Shown here: positions 43,802 to 52,979 of the stretch, piece by piece | Position numbering within the stretch: position 1 is the stretch's first letter | Layout of the letters: each line of letters starts with the position of its first letter | NCBI GenBank assembly: GCA_900465675.1 | Contig: UBJR01000017.1 | Span: forward strand, 1-64,000 | Source of the DNA: Hyphomicrobiales bacterium | Lineage (GTDB): Bacteria; Pseudomonadota; Alphaproteobacteria; Rhizobiales; Rhizobiaceae | Direction: 5' to 3' | Length of the DNA stretch: 64,000 nucleotides | The notes under the pieces: model-generated | Told to the model about the DNA's origin: nothing | The model's input: only the letters and a program-made list of their open reading frames with translations | Database searches by the model: none | Translations under genes and position numbers: made by a program

Positions 43802-44365
43802 CGCCGCCTGCTGCGTGGTCGCTTGCGGAACTTTGCTTCACGCGCTCATTGGGGCAATTGGAGAAATCATATGTTTGCTAACTGCCCTCATCGCATCCAT
43901 GTTTGTGGGGGCTCGTCGCAATGACTTTGAGAGAGCTAGACACGAAACGGTCGAACTGAAGGCGAGAGCGTTTCGCAGGTCCGCCAGCAGTCGATGACGA
44001 AGAGTTCTATCTCGCTTTACAGCCCTCAGCGCTTCGAGACGTCGAGAGCATCCGCCACGGAGAAGCGTGCTGAACTCATTGAGTAGGCGGTGAAAGCGGG
44101 GTGGGACATGATGAGGTCCGGTCTATAGTCGCGGACGCAGCTGATCTTCGCACCCAAGACGTCGGATTTCTAGCACCCACGCTTGGGGTCGTTCCGCCGT
44201 CTTCCGTGTAGCGCATCCGGCTCGCCTCCGGACCGCAAGTTGAAAGCTCGTACGCTCAACACATCATCGTTGGACTGAGCGATGACGGCTACAGACTGCG
44301 CAACAAGACTCCATCAAATTTGGCGACTGCTCACGGCCGCTCCTTCTTTGTCCGATATTGGACGG
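43802..44365. other. No recognisable gene
   Basis: About 560 nt after the hydrolase operon. A short hydrophobic frame starting near 43815 lacks a ribosome site and a family. I see nothing else supported. Confidence 0.3.
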
Positions 44366-44390
44366 GGAACAAACCAGCTGCGCGGAGGTT
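44366..44390 (+). promoter_or_regulatory. EcfG-type stress promoter
   Basis: GGAAC (44366-44370), 16 nt, GGTT (44387-44390), 74 nt before the YciF-like gene. Confidence 0.7.
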
Positions 44391-44464
44391 AGCTTCGCGT
44401 CTCTCACCTAGGATCAGAACGCAAACGAGATCGGCTGAGAGCGAGTAAAACAACGGAGAATATC

Positions 44465-44968
44465 ATGGCAACGACCAAGACACTCGACGACCTATTTCTC
44501 GACACGCTCAAGGATATCTATTTTGCAGAAAAGCAGGTTTTGAAGGCTCTGCCGAAGATGGCCCGCGCCGCGCAATCGGAAGAAGGCAAGGCTGGATTTC
44601 TGCAGCATCGTGACGAGACACAGGGCCAGATCGAGCGGCTCGAACAAGTATTCGAAATTCTCGGCAAGCCGGCCCGCGGCAAGACCTGCGAAGCGATCCA
44701 AGGCATTCTTGCCGAGGGTGAGGAGATCATGGAGGAGTTCAAGGGCTCTCCTGCTCTCGACGCCGGACTTATCTCGTCGGCGCAGGCGGTCGAGCATTAT
44801 GAGATCGCGCGTTACGGCACGCTCATTGCCTGGGCGAAACAGCTGGGCTTGACGGACGCCGTTCCACTCCTCGAAGCCACGCTTTCCGAGGAAGAAGCCA
44901 CCGACCAGAAGCTGACACAGCTAGCCGAAAAGCAGGCCAACGCCGCCGGTAAAACCAAGGCCGCATAA
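44465..44968 (+). CDS. YciE/YciF-type ferritin-like protein (DUF892)
   Basis: A 167-residue four-helix protein of the YciF/DUF892 family: LDDLFLDTLKDIYFAEKQVL, KALPKMARAA, HRDETQGQIERLEQVFEIL, CEAIQGILAEGEEIMEE and AVEHYEIARYGTLIAWAKQL. Glu and His residues in the helices are positioned as in di-iron ferritin-like proteins. Family members are stress-induced in many bacteria. It has its own EcfG-type promoter and a strong terminator. Function unknown, possibly iron or oxidative stress handling. Confidence 0.92.
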   Translation: MATTKTLDDLFLDTLKDIYFAEKQVLKALPKMARAAQSEEGKAGFLQHRDETQGQIERLEQVFEILGKPARGKTCEAIQGILAEGEEIMEEFKGSPALDAGLISSAQAVEHYEIARYGTLIAWAKQLGLTDAVPLLEATLSEEEATDQKLTQLAEKQANAAGKTKAA

Positions 44969-44986
44969 GATCGCGACCTGTCAAGC

Positions 44987-45013
44987 AAAAGGCCGCCCGG
45001 AGGGCGGCCTTTT
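44987..45013 (+). terminator. Rho-independent terminator
   Basis: A perfect 12-bp stem AAAAGGCCGCCC / GGGCGGCCTTTT with a 3-nt loop ends in a T-run 18 nt after the YciF-like stop. The A-run at the left end suggests weaker reverse function too. Confidence 0.85.
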
Positions 45014-45055
45014 CGCAGTTATCCGAATTAAGATCAAGTTCAAGGGGACACTAAC

Positions 45056-47206
45056 ATGGCCAAACGCCCAGCGAAACCCACATCCCTTCCTTCGTCTGAC
45101 GAAGTCGTCAAGATCCACGACCAGCAGCTTCATCGAGGCACTGGAGGCGAACTTCACCAGTTTGCCGAGGATGGCCAGGACATCCTAACCACGTCGCAGG
45201 GCGCGCCCGTCGCCGACGATCAGAATTCACTACGCGTCGGTCCACGCGGGCCGCTTCTCGTTGACGACTTCCATTTCCGCGAGAAGATTTTCCACTTCGA
45301 CCACGAACGGATCCCCGAGCGTGTTGTACACGCTCGGGGCTACGGCGCCCACGGCTTCTTCGAGACGTACGAATCCTTGGCGGACGTCACACGCGCGGAC
45401 GTATTCCAGCGTGCTGGCGAAAAGACGCCCGTCTTCGTGCGATTTTCAACAGTCGCCGGCAACAAAGGATCCGCTGATCTTGCGCGCGACGTTCGGGGCT
45501 TTGCGGTGAAGATGTATACGAAGGAGGGCAATTGGGACCTAGTCGGCAATAACATCCCGGTCTTCTTCATCCAGGATGCGATCAAGTTCCCAGACCTCAT
45601 CCATGCCGCCAAGCAGGAGCCGGACCGCGCCTTCCCCCAGGCCCAAACCGCGCACGACAATTTTTGGGATTTCATCAGTTTGACGCCCGAAAGTATGAAC
45701 ATGGTCATGTGGATCATGTCGGACCGAACCATCCCCCGGTCGCTCCGCTTCATGGAGGGGTTCGGCGTCCATACCTTCAGGTTCGTCAACGCCGAGGACA
45801 AATCGACCTTCGTCAAGTTTCATTGGAAGCCGAAGCTCGGCCTGCAGTCCGTTGCGTGGAACGAGGCTGTCAAGATCAACGGCGCTGACCCGGACTTCCA
45901 TCGACGCGATCTTTGGAATGCAATCCAGTCTGGCAACTTCCCGGAATGGGAACTCGCGGTTCAGCTCTTCGATCAGGACTTCGCGGACAACTTCGATTTC
46001 GATGTGCTTGACCCGACGAAGATCATTCCTGAGGAAATCCTGCCGGTTAGGCCGATCGGGCGGATGGTTCTCGACCGGATGCCGGACAACTTTTTCGCCG
46101 AGACCGAGCAGGTCGCGTTCATGACGCAGAACGTGCCACCGGGCATCGACTTCAGCAACGACCCGCTGCTGCAAGGCCGGAACTTCTCCTACCTCGACAC
46201 TCAGTTGAAGCGTCTGGGCGGTCCAAACTTTACACATCTGCCAATTAATGCGCCGAAATGTCCCATGCACAACTTTCAGCAGGACGGCCACATGGCGATG
46301 CGCAATCCCGTCGGCAGGGCGAACTACCAACCGAACTCGCATGGGGAAGGCCCCCGTGAATCGCCGTCCCGCGGATATCGGCACTTTCCTGCTGACGAAC
46401 AGGGTCAGAAGGCGCGGCTACGTCCTGAGAGCTTTGCGGACCACTATAGCCAGGCCCGGCAATTCTTCATCAGCCAGACTGGGGCGGAACAGCGCCATAT
46501 TGCGTCGGCGTTGACATTCGAACTGAGCAAGGTCGAATCGTTGGCGATCCGTGAGAGAATGGTGTCGCACCTTTTGAACATCGACGAGACGCTGGCGACG
46601 ACGGTCGCGCAGAAGCTTGGCTTTCAATCGATGCCGAAACCGGCGGATGCCGCCATGCCGACAAGGCAGGATCTTGAAGCTTCCCCTGCGCTGAGCATCG
46701 TCGAACGCGGACCGATGCGGTTCGAAGGGCGCAAACTCGGAATTATGATTGCCGACGGCGTCGATGCGAAGCTGCTGAAAGCGTTGACGAAGGCAGTCGC
46801 AGCCCAAAAAGCCGTCATCGAGTTGATCGCTCCAAAGGTGGGCGGCGTCACGGCCGACGACGGGAGCTCCATAGAGGCGAACCATATGATCGACGGGGGG
46901 CCGTCGGTACTTTTCGATGCAGTCGTGCTTTTAACGTCGCATCAGGCAATCGACGACCTTGTCAAAGAAGCGGCCGCCCGCGACTTCGTCGCAGACGCCT
47001 TCCAGCACTGCAAGTACATCGGCTACGACCAATCTGCCATGCCGCTCCTTGAAAAAGCTGGAATTTCCGGTCAGCTTGACGAGGGAACGATTCAGTTATC
47101 AGATAGCAAGGACATAGAAGCGTTTGTTGAGAAACTCGGCAAGCTGCGTGTTTGGGGCCGCGAGCCTTCAGTGAAGCTCGGCAAGGCATCGCCGCCAATC
47201 GCCTGA
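45056..47206 (+). CDS. katE: Monofunctional large-subunit catalase (HPII type)
   Basis: This 716-residue clade II catalase destroys hydrogen peroxide with heme. Active-site His lies in ERVVHARGYGAHGFF, Asn in GNWDLVGNNIPVFFIQDA, and the proximal heme Tyr in GRNFSYLDTQLKRLGGPNF. The C-terminal flavodoxin-like domain (about 570-710; RKLGIMIADGVDAKLLKALT) is typical of HPII enzymes. AAGGGGA precedes the start. No EcfG motif is evident in the 43 nt after the preceding terminator, so its promoter is not identified. Confidence 0.95.
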   Translation: MAKRPAKPTSLPSSDEVVKIHDQQLHRGTGGELHQFAEDGQDILTTSQGAPVADDQNSLRVGPRGPLLVDDFHFREKIFHFDHERIPERVVHARGYGAHGFFETYESLADVTRADVFQRAGEKTPVFVRFSTVAGNKGSADLARDVRGFAVKMYTKEGNWDLVGNNIPVFFIQDAIKFPDLIHAAKQEPDRAFPQAQTAHDNFWDFISLTPESMNMVMWIMSDRTIPRSLRFMEGFGVHTFRFVNAEDKSTFVKFHWKPKLGLQSVAWNEAVKINGADPDFHRRDLWNAIQSGNFPEWELAVQLFDQDFADNFDFDVLDPTKIIPEEILPVRPIGRMVLDRMPDNFFAETEQVAFMTQNVPPGIDFSNDPLLQGRNFSYLDTQLKRLGGPNFTHLPINAPKCPMHNFQQDGHMAMRNPVGRANYQPNSHGEGPRESPSRGYRHFPADEQGQKARLRPESFADHYSQARQFFISQTGAEQRHIASALTFELSKVESLAIRERMVSHLLNIDETLATTVAQKLGFQSMPKPADAAMPTRQDLEASPALSIVERGPMRFEGRKLGIMIADGVDAKLLKALTKAVAAQKAVIELIAPKVGGVTADDGSSIEANHMIDGGPSVLFDAVVLLTSHQAIDDLVKEAAARDFVADAFQHCKYIGYDQSAMPLLEKAGISGQLDEGTIQLSDSKDIEAFVEKLGKLRVWGREPSVKLGKASPPIA

Positions 47207-47213
47207 TTCAGTT

Positions 47214-47237
47214 CGGGCGCGGAGTGTTCCGCGCCCG
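47214..47237 (+). terminator. Terminator after katE
   Basis: A 10-bp perfect stem CGGGCGCGGA / TCCGCGCCCG with a GTGT loop follows the katE stop by 7 nt, with a T-rich end. It also separates katE from the convergent small gene. Confidence 0.7.
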
Positions 47238-47265
47238 TTAATCTTCTCGGATAAAGGGTTTGATG

Positions 47266-47433
47266 TCACTTCGAGTTCTTGTGGCTCTGTGCGCCGGCTT
47301 TGACGTGCTGCTCATGCGAGCCGCCCTGTTTGCCAGACGAGCTTGCGCTTTTCGTCGTCGATGATGCGCTCTTACCCGAGCTCGATTTGGACCCGCTCTT
47401 GGAATGCGAAGTGTCGGTGCCAGTGGATGCCAT
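47266..47433 (-). CDS. Ser/Lys/Gly-rich low-complexity stress protein
   Basis: A 55-residue protein made mostly of Ser, Lys, Gly and Thr (SKSGSKSSSGKSASSTTKSA), ending EQHVKAGAQSHKNSK, certainly disordered. AAGGAGG precedes two possible starts (47439 and 47433); the second has better spacing. An EcfG-type promoter is at 47477-47501. In composition it recalls hydrophilins, which protect during drying or osmotic stress; that is inference. Confidence 0.6.
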   Translation of the reverse strand: MASTGTDTSHSKSGSKSSSGKSASSTTKSASSSGKQGGSHEQHVKAGAQSHKNSK

Positions 47434-47476
47434 TATCATTTTCCTCCTTAAGAGATCCTCATGATCTCGAAAGCTT

Positions 47477-47501
47477 AACTCCCACTTTCCGATCGTGTTC
47501 C
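47477..47501 (-). promoter_or_regulatory. EcfG-type stress promoter
   Basis: Minus strand: GGAAC (47501-47497), 16 nt, AGTT (47480-47477). The low-complexity gene starts 43 nt downstream. Confidence 0.65.
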
Positions 47502-47948
47502 GAATGGTTTTCAAAAAGCGTGATTTCCTTCGTATCAACCAACCCGGACCTTGAGGTCGGGCGGAGCAGGCGGATCGAATAATGGGCCTTTTATTTTCCA
47601 AGTAGCGTTGCGATCTGCGCCAGACCGCTGCCGAACAGGTCGGTGATAGGTCGAATATCGGGCGGACGGCTGCAGCCTCGCCTTGCGCTGTTTTCAAAGG
47701 TATCCTGCCCGGATCATTCAGCAATGATAGGACCTGTCATCGTCGCAGCCGCAGGAGACAACAATGGAGACGAGCTTTCCAAAGTTTCGGTGGCGCTTTG
47801 GGTGACCACAGGCGGCCAGTTGGAAAGCGCGCGGCTCTCAGAATGTTGCAGACGGTCGTCAAATGTACGGCATCGCACGCAACGAGCCGCACGAGTGACA
47901 AATCGGCGGCTTTCGGGTAGCGATTGAGACTGCCCAAGAGGGAAAATC
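47502..47948. other. No recognisable gene
   Basis: About 450 nt between the low-complexity gene and the receiver protein. No supported ORF, hairpin or promoter was seen. Confidence 0.3.
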
Positions 47949-48314
47949 ATGGCTACAATAATGCTGCTCGAGGACCAGCCCTTCATCGCGCTCGACATTG
48001 AAATGCTGCTTGGCGAGTATGGCCACGATCACGTGACCTTTTCCACATGTGCAGATGCGAAGAAATGGCTGAACGACAACACTCCATCGACCGCGATCGT
48101 TGATCCACGGCTGTCGGACGGGCTGTGCGCAGAGGTTGTCAGAATCCTTGTTGAGAGAGGCACACCGTTCATCGTCTATTCTGGCGAGGCGGAGTCCCTA
48201 CCGGAGATCGAACCGGCCTTTGCCGAGGGGGAACAACTTTCGAAACCGTGCGAACCCGAGCTCCTTGTGGCTGCGGTTGCCCGCGCCTTGAAAGATCGGC
48301 CTGGCCAGGTCTAA
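47949..48314 (+). CDS. Stand-alone response-regulator receiver protein
   Basis: This 121-residue CheY-like receiver without output domain has acidic pair and phospho-Asp regions LLEDQPFIALDIEM and AIVDPRLSDG, the switch Ser in FIVYSGEAES and Lys in LSKPCEP. It could relay phosphate or bind a partner protein. In alphaproteobacteria single-domain receivers modulate the general stress pathway, and the neighbourhood is rich in EcfG-type promoters; a link is inferred, not shown. Confidence 0.88.
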   Translation: MATIMLLEDQPFIALDIEMLLGEYGHDHVTFSTCADAKKWLNDNTPSTAIVDPRLSDGLCAEVVRILVERGTPFIVYSGEAESLPEIEPAFAEGEQLSKPCEPELLVAAVARALKDRPGQV

Positions 48315-48813
48315 ACGCCGTCCCACCCGTCAACAGATGTCGTCGCGATACCGGCGGCAAGCCTGTTCAAAAGAGCCGCTCGGATGTTGGTGCGGGTGCA
48401 TGCGAAGGAGAGAGCAATCGTTAGCTATAGGCTTGGCACTTCGCGATTCCTTTAAAAGAAATGCCCTCGGTTCGAGAGGGAGGGAACCGAGGGCTGAGTC
48501 TCGACAGGCTATCGTGAGGGGTTTCGATCGTGGCCCCGATTGGGAACGAGGTTTCCGTGTCGCCATAAAAACCTTGATCAAACAAGTTGGTTCCGCACAC
48601 GTTGCGCGAAACCGTCTATCGTCGTGAGACGGTACCGGACGAACGAAGTGGTGCGAAGTCTGGAGCTCGCCGGAGGGGACGTGCTCAGCATACAACTGCC
48701 CGCTCGAATGCATGATCGCCGACCGTCTCCTCACGACCGCCGACCTGTAATATTGTTAAAAGGGGCCGAACACCGGCTTAACCGTATCAAGGCCACAAGT
48801 TGCTGTTATTTTT
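48315..48813. other. No recognisable gene
   Basis: About 500 nt between the receiver gene and the DUF6894 promoter. Only short frames without family signatures are seen. Confidence 0.3.
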
Positions 48814-48838
48814 GGAACGCATGCGGTTTCTCTTGGTT
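48814..48838 (+). promoter_or_regulatory. EcfG-type stress promoter, very close to the start codon
   Basis: GGAAC (48814-48818), 16 nt, GGTT (48835-48838). The ATG of the DUF6894 gene is at 48847, only 8 nt beyond the -10 element, so the transcript would be leaderless or nearly so. Confidence 0.7.
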
Positions 48839-48846
48839 CTAAGCAA

Positions 48847-49074
48847 ATGCGCTACTTTTTCCATATCCACGAAGATGCAGTCTATATCGAAGACGTGGAA
48901 GGCATCGACTTACCGGGCGGTGGGGAAGCCCGCAATGAAGCCGTCAAGGCTGCAAGGGAGATGGTTGCCGAGCTTGTTTTAAGCGGCGAACCTATCGACG
49001 GAAAGACATTTGAGGTCCGCGACGAAGGCGGCACCCTCATCGCGACAGTACCCTTTTTGTCGGTCATAAAGTGA
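48847..49074 (+). CDS. DUF6894-family small protein
   Basis: A 75-residue protein beginning MRYFFHIHEDAVYIEDVEGI and ending LIATVPFLSVIK, matching DUF6894, a common small family in rhizobia. The central DLPGGGEARNEAVKAAREMV is typical. No ribosome site precedes the ATG; the EcfG-type promoter lies immediately upstream. Function unknown. Confidence 0.85.
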   Translation: MRYFFHIHEDAVYIEDVEGIDLPGGGEARNEAVKAAREMVAELVLSGEPIDGKTFEVRDEGGTLIATVPFLSVIK

Positions 49075-49570
49075 GAACCTGAAACTCAGCTTCGATCGGA
49101 TGGGCTGATCAAGGTCGGCCCACCGGTCACTGGCTGTGGGGCGGATCCGCTTTATTGATCCTGCGGTTCCGTGCGCATGCCATCTGAAGTCCGTAAAGTG
49201 TCGGTCGCGACCACCGAGCCACAGGGTTCACAACGACTGGTCACAGCCTCTTAACCCATGCTCCAAGACTTCCGCAGATCGAAAATCGCTCCGGCGCCGC
49301 AGGGGTCGCGCGCCGGCCGCCAAGCACTCGCGAACCCAGTCCCGGCTGCCCCGAGTTTCGTGGCTCCGCCCATATCATGCGTCAGTCATTCAACGGATGA
49401 CGCGTCGTTGGTGCAGGGTGCCTGCGTAGATGCAATTCCTGATCCGCCGGCGTGCTGTTTCTAAGGCGATCGCGCTGTGCCGACTGTAATTTTCCACGGT
49501 GCATGGAGGATTGACCCGGCAGTTCGATCCTTCGCGATGACCCGCGCGACAGAATTGTGGCTTTGGCAGG
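49075..49570. other. No recognisable gene
   Basis: About 500 nt after the DUF6894 gene. I find no supported ORF, RNA or repeat. Confidence 0.3.
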
Positions 49571-50248
49571 TTGAGCGACACTCGCCTCGTTGACGAAGAG
49601 CGCGCGGCAACCCATTTCATCACCATGCGGAAAGAACAGAAGAATGATGTCGAACTCCTGAAGACATGGCGACTCGTGCCGGCAGCGACGATGGGATCGA
49701 CGGTTCGTGCGAAAGGCATTCTCATGGAGCTTCGCGCCAGGGTGCCAGCGCCGGCGAAGAAGTCGCTTGACCTTGATGGAGGCGAAATCACTCTGGTGAT
49801 GCCTGCCAGCCAGAAGGCCGAGTTTCATGCGATATCGGCGATCGTCGCCAATCTACTCGATGGCATTGAGCGATTGCCGGTGATCCCGCGCGAGATCCAG
49901 GACATCCTGACGATCACAACCAGCGAACGCCATCGCTGGCTGGCGGACGGCCGCCTGCCGAGCGCAGGTACGCGAACCGTCCGGCTGAATGGCAGGGCAC
50001 GCCGGATCACCTTCCACGTGTTCGATCCCAAGGTGGTCGAGGACATTCTGGACCGGGGTGTGGTGGACGAATGGCGCGATGAAGACGCGATTGCCAAAGC
50101 CGAAAACCGGCGGCGCGCCGCATATCAGGCGAAGCTGACGCGATCGCTCAAAAAGAGTAAGCCCGCTAAGGTCCGGACCATGGCTGACGCCGACGCTTCA
50201 AAATTGGATGGCTGGGACGAGTTCGGACGCGACGGTTTCTTGAAATAG
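49571..50248 (+). CDS. Hypothetical protein
   Basis: A 225-residue frame from TTG 49571, or 207 residues from ATG 49625; neither has a good ribosome site. The middle part (LPVIPREIQDILTITTSERH, RWLADGRLPSAGTRTVRLNG) resembles a MerR-like or excisionase-like helix-turn-helix followed by a wing, and the C-terminus is basic (RSLKKSKPAKVR). A DNA-binding role is possible but unproven. It is convergent with the TauE-like gene. Confidence 0.6.
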   Translation: MSDTRLVDEERAATHFITMRKEQKNDVELLKTWRLVPAATMGSTVRAKGILMELRARVPAPAKKSLDLDGGEITLVMPASQKAEFHAISAIVANLLDGIERLPVIPREIQDILTITTSERHRWLADGRLPSAGTRTVRLNGRARRITFHVFDPKVVEDILDRGVVDEWRDEDAIAKAENRRRAAYQAKLTRSLKKSKPAKVRTMADADASKLDGWDEFGRDGFLK

Positions 50249-50268
50249 GTTTGGCTATACGCCAGCTT

Positions 50269-51042
50269 CTAAGAAAAATAGGCCCGGGCAAAAAACAGCG
50301 CCGTTGTCGCCACCGCGAGCGCAATCGTGAGGGCACGGACCGCGGAGGCTGGCAATTTCAAGCCAACATGCGCACCTGCCCAGCCGCCGAGAAGCGCGCC
50401 CGTCAACATGGGAAGGCATTGGAACCAGGCAATCGCCCCAGCTGCGACGAAAACAATGACAGCCACTGCGTTTGCAGCAGTCACCATCAACATCCGCATC
50501 GGGTTTAGTTCCTTGATCTCGCCTCCGCCGAAAATGCTCCAGGTGGCCAGCATCATCAGGCCGACCGCTCCACCAAAATAGCCGCCATAGACGCCAAGAA
50601 GGAATTGGATTGGGACGATGGTCGCGGTTCGGGCTGAAGCGCGGCTCCGGAAGGCCGCACTGATGCGCCGACCGAAGACAAGAATGCCCGTAGCAATCAG
50701 AAGCAGCCATGGCAGTATGGCGTCGAAGACACGGGAAGGCGTCAATAACAGCAGCATGCTGCCGCAGAGTCCGCCAAGGACGGTTGCAAGCGAAATCGGC
50801 AAAACCGGCACGCCGCAGACTTTACCGAAACCATCGCGATACACCCAGGAGCTCGCCAACCCACCCGGGAAAAGAGAAAATGTGCTCGTCGCGTTGGCCG
50901 CGACAGACGGCACGCCGACGGAGATCAACGCCGGCAGGGACACGAAGGACCCGCCGCCCGCCAAGGCGTTCATGCTGCCTGCCAGCATCCCTGCGAGCAA
51001 CAGGAGCAACATATCATTCATTGGGACTGCCAGGGTTCGCAT
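50269..51042 (-). CDS. TauE/SafE-family sulfite/anion exporter
   Basis: A 257-residue membrane protein with about eight spans and the two family repeats GSMNALAGGGSFVSLPALIS and GVYGGYFGGAVGLMMLATWS. TauE/SafE proteins export sulfite, sulfoacetate or other small anions. The start could also be Met8 at 51021. It stands alone, convergent to the hypothetical gene. Substrate unknown. Confidence 0.87.
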   Translation of the reverse strand: MRTLAVPMNDMLLLLLAGMLAGSMNALAGGGSFVSLPALISVGVPSVAANATSTFSLFPGGLASSWVYRDGFGKVCGVPVLPISLATVLGGLCGSMLLLLTPSRVFDAILPWLLLIATGILVFGRRISAAFRSRASARTATIVPIQFLLGVYGGYFGGAVGLMMLATWSIFGGGEIKELNPMRMLMVTAANAVAVIVFVAAGAIAWFQCLPMLTGALLGGWAGAHVGLKLPASAVRALTIALAVATTALFFARAYFS

Positions 51043-51118
51043 ATGACCGCATCACTGACGATCTAACATTGTCAGCGCGTCGAAGCGAGGCCGCGTGGGT
51101 GTTATTGGCTGGAGAGCG

Positions 51119-51442
51119 CTAGCCGACGCTATAACCGCCATCGACGGGCAACGTCACACCCGTGACAAGGCCGCAGCCGGCGAGCACAAAACAAGATTGG
51201 ACCCACCAGATCGTCGGCTGTGCCCCAGCGTTTGAGAGTTGAGCGGCTGGCAATCGCGGCATGCGCGTCAACGTGTTGCCCCTGGCTACCACCAAACCGA
51301 CATGACGAGACCGCTCTGGTCCGTTCCGGACAGCGAGGAGAGGTCCCGGCCCTGTTCCAGTGCTTTCGTGAGCCAGAGACGATGCCGTTCTGGCCGCGTG
51401 TGACGACGCCCTCGCGGGCAATGTAGCTGCACCGTGTATCAC
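51119..51442 (-). pseudogene. C-terminal relic of an SDR oxidoreductase
   Basis: Minus-strand pieces give TLKRWGTADDLVGPILFCA in one frame and, after a frame change near 51190, GCGLVTGVTLPVDGGYSVG to the stop. These are the typical last segments of SDR enzymes. The catalytic and nucleotide-binding parts are missing or unreadable. Confidence 0.7.
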
Positions 51443-51488
51443 TGCCGGCTGAGCCGAAATGGTTGAACGCGAGCAAACGGAGGTTTCC

Positions 51489-51752
51489 CTATTCGGCTAC
51501 TCTCAATGCTTCGCCGAACTTCGCAGCGAGACGGCGGCAGTCCTTGCAATTGAGTACGATGCCTGCCAGTGCGACCGAAGCCTCGTGCTCGTCGCATTTC
51601 AAAGTTTCGAGGCCAGCGAGATGATGGATAGCATTGCCGAGGAGCATATTGCAGGGTGCGCCTTCAACGTTTGATCCGGTGGCCTTATGTGTCAAGACGC
51701 CGCTGACAGTAGCGAGCCAGTCACGCCGCGAAAATATGAGTTCATCATCCAT
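51489..51752 (-). CDS. Small hypothetical protein
   Basis: An 87-residue ORF (MDDELIFSRRDWLATVSGVL..., ending AKFGEALRVAE), with a cysteine pair CKDC near the end. GGAGA lies eight bases before ATG 51752, and an EcfG-type promoter is 44 nt upstream. A longer in-frame reading to 51953 lacks both. Family unknown; the fold looks helical. Confidence 0.55.
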   Translation of the reverse strand: MDDELIFSRRDWLATVSGVLTHKATGSNVEGAPCNMLLGNAIHHLAGLETLKCDEHEASVALAGIVLNCKDCRRLAAKFGEALRVAE

Positions 51753-51796
51753 TTCAGTCTCCGAAACTAATGAAGCATACCGTGCCCTTTTCGAAA

Positions 51797-51822
51797 AACG
51801 CGGCGGATCGCCCAACAGTTCC
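51797..51822 (-). promoter_or_regulatory. EcfG-type stress promoter (17-nt spacer)
   Basis: Minus strand: GGAAC (51822-51818), 17 nt, CGTT (51800-51797). It lies upstream of the 87-residue ORF. The spacer is one longer than in the other sites but within the described 16-17 range. Confidence 0.6.
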
Positions 51823-52104
51823 AGGGGCTGCATATGTTCCCAGTCAAACCATTGCGTTCGCAATTGGCGCCCAGGAACGTGGATGAAGACTGAGCCCTCC
51901 GCATCAGTGGACAGATCCTCAGGCAAGAAAACATGTGACGGACAAAAACTCACTGGGAGCAGGCCTCTTCCTGATGACAGCGTTCCCGCTGGGGATCAAT
52001 TTGAAGGTCCTGCCCGCCGAGTGCGACAGGAAGGTTGCGGACTGGTTGGCAGCTGCTTAAGGTGGGCAGCGGTAGTTAAGGCCGCAATTCTCACGAGGAT
52101 AAAC

Positions 52105-52308
52105 ATGGCAACTGGCACAGTGAAATTCTTCAATCAGGAAAAAGGTTTCGGCTTCATCACCCCCGATGCCGGCGGACCTGATGTCTTCGTTCATGTCAGC
52201 GCGCTCGGTGGTCAGGGATCACTGCGCGACGGCGACAAGGTCAGCTATGACGTTGGCCAGGATCGCAAGACTGGAAAATCCAAGGCTGAGAATGTCAGAC
52301 CTGCCTAA
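52105..52308 (+). CDS. Cold-shock protein (CspA family)
   Basis: A 67-residue CSD protein with RNP1 KGFGFITPD and RNP2 VFVHVSAL motifs, binding single-stranded nucleic acids and acting as an RNA chaperone. GAGGAT lies before ATG 52105. A terminator follows immediately. The C-terminal KTGKSKAENVRPA is typical of rhizobial copies. Confidence 0.95.
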   Translation: MATGTVKFFNQEKGFGFITPDAGGPDVFVHVSALGGQGSLRDGDKVSYDVGQDRKTGKSKAENVRPA

Positions 52309-52316
52309 GCTTTTGC

Positions 52317-52343
52317 GCCCCGGCCTCTGTGGCCGGGGTGTTT
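52317..52343 (+). terminator. Rho-independent terminator after cold-shock gene
   Basis: CCCCGGCC (52318-52325) pairs with GGCCGGGG (52331-52338) over a TCTGT loop, followed by TGTTT, 9 nt after the stop. Confidence 0.75.
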
Positions 52344-52440
52344 CGGCTGCTGCGGGCACCGAATCGCAGTAACAAGCGACGATAATCTCCCCTCCAGACT
52401 GACCGATCATCCATCGCCCGGTGAAACCGCGCATCAGCAC

Positions 52441-52465
52441 GGAACCGTTAGGACCTCCCGTCGTT
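52441..52465 (+). promoter_or_regulatory. EcfG-type stress promoter
   Basis: GGAAC (52441-52445), 16 nt, CGTT (52462-52465), an exact consensus match, 33 nt before the ORF at 52499. Confidence 0.75.
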
Positions 52466-52498
52466 ACGACTGACACACCAGCACGATGGAGATCATTA

Positions 52499-52948
52499 AT
52501 GTCGAATGTATCGAGAGCAGGCGGAGAAGATCCCAACAATGCGACCAGTCAGGTCCGCTTCGGAAGGTCTGTCGAGAGCAAAGCTCAGATTGATGATGCG
52601 GCTGCGGCCGGTGCCGACTTTGGTGGCGAAACCCTGAATCTTTACAGGCTGGAGCCAATCGCGGCGCCGACCGATCCCAGATGGGTCAATTCGCCTGGGC
52701 ATGGGACTGTTGTTGTTGCTGCGCGCAGCTCAGGAGACGCCCGTATCGTTGCGACCAGCCGCGAGCTCGACTTCATGGAGATCGACTCAGCTCCGGCCGA
52801 GGGCGTGACCACGACGAATGCCAGCTCATTTCGCGACGACAAGCTTTATTCGGTGACCGAGATCGACCACGGACGCACTGATCTTGAGCGTGGCTTGGTC
52901 GATGGCAAGATTTCGGTCGATACGATACGGCCAACGCAGGACGACTAA
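52499..52948 (+). CDS. Hypothetical stress-promoted protein
   Basis: A 149-residue soluble acidic protein (MSNVSRAGGEDPNNATSQVR..., ending ISVDTIRPTQDD). The middle contains GTVVVAARSSGDARIVATSR, strand-like, and DDKLYSVTEIDHGRTDLERG. ATG 52499 is preferred since it follows a consensus EcfG promoter at the right distance; in-frame codons upstream overlap the promoter. No family recognised. Confidence 0.6.
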   Translation: MSNVSRAGGEDPNNATSQVRFGRSVESKAQIDDAAAAGADFGGETLNLYRLEPIAAPTDPRWVNSPGHGTVVVAARSSGDARIVATSRELDFMEIDSAPAEGVTTTNASSFRDDKLYSVTEIDHGRTDLERGLVDGKISVDTIRPTQDD

Positions 52949-52979
52949 GGCCGAACGGCTAAAACCGCCGTAGCCGTCT

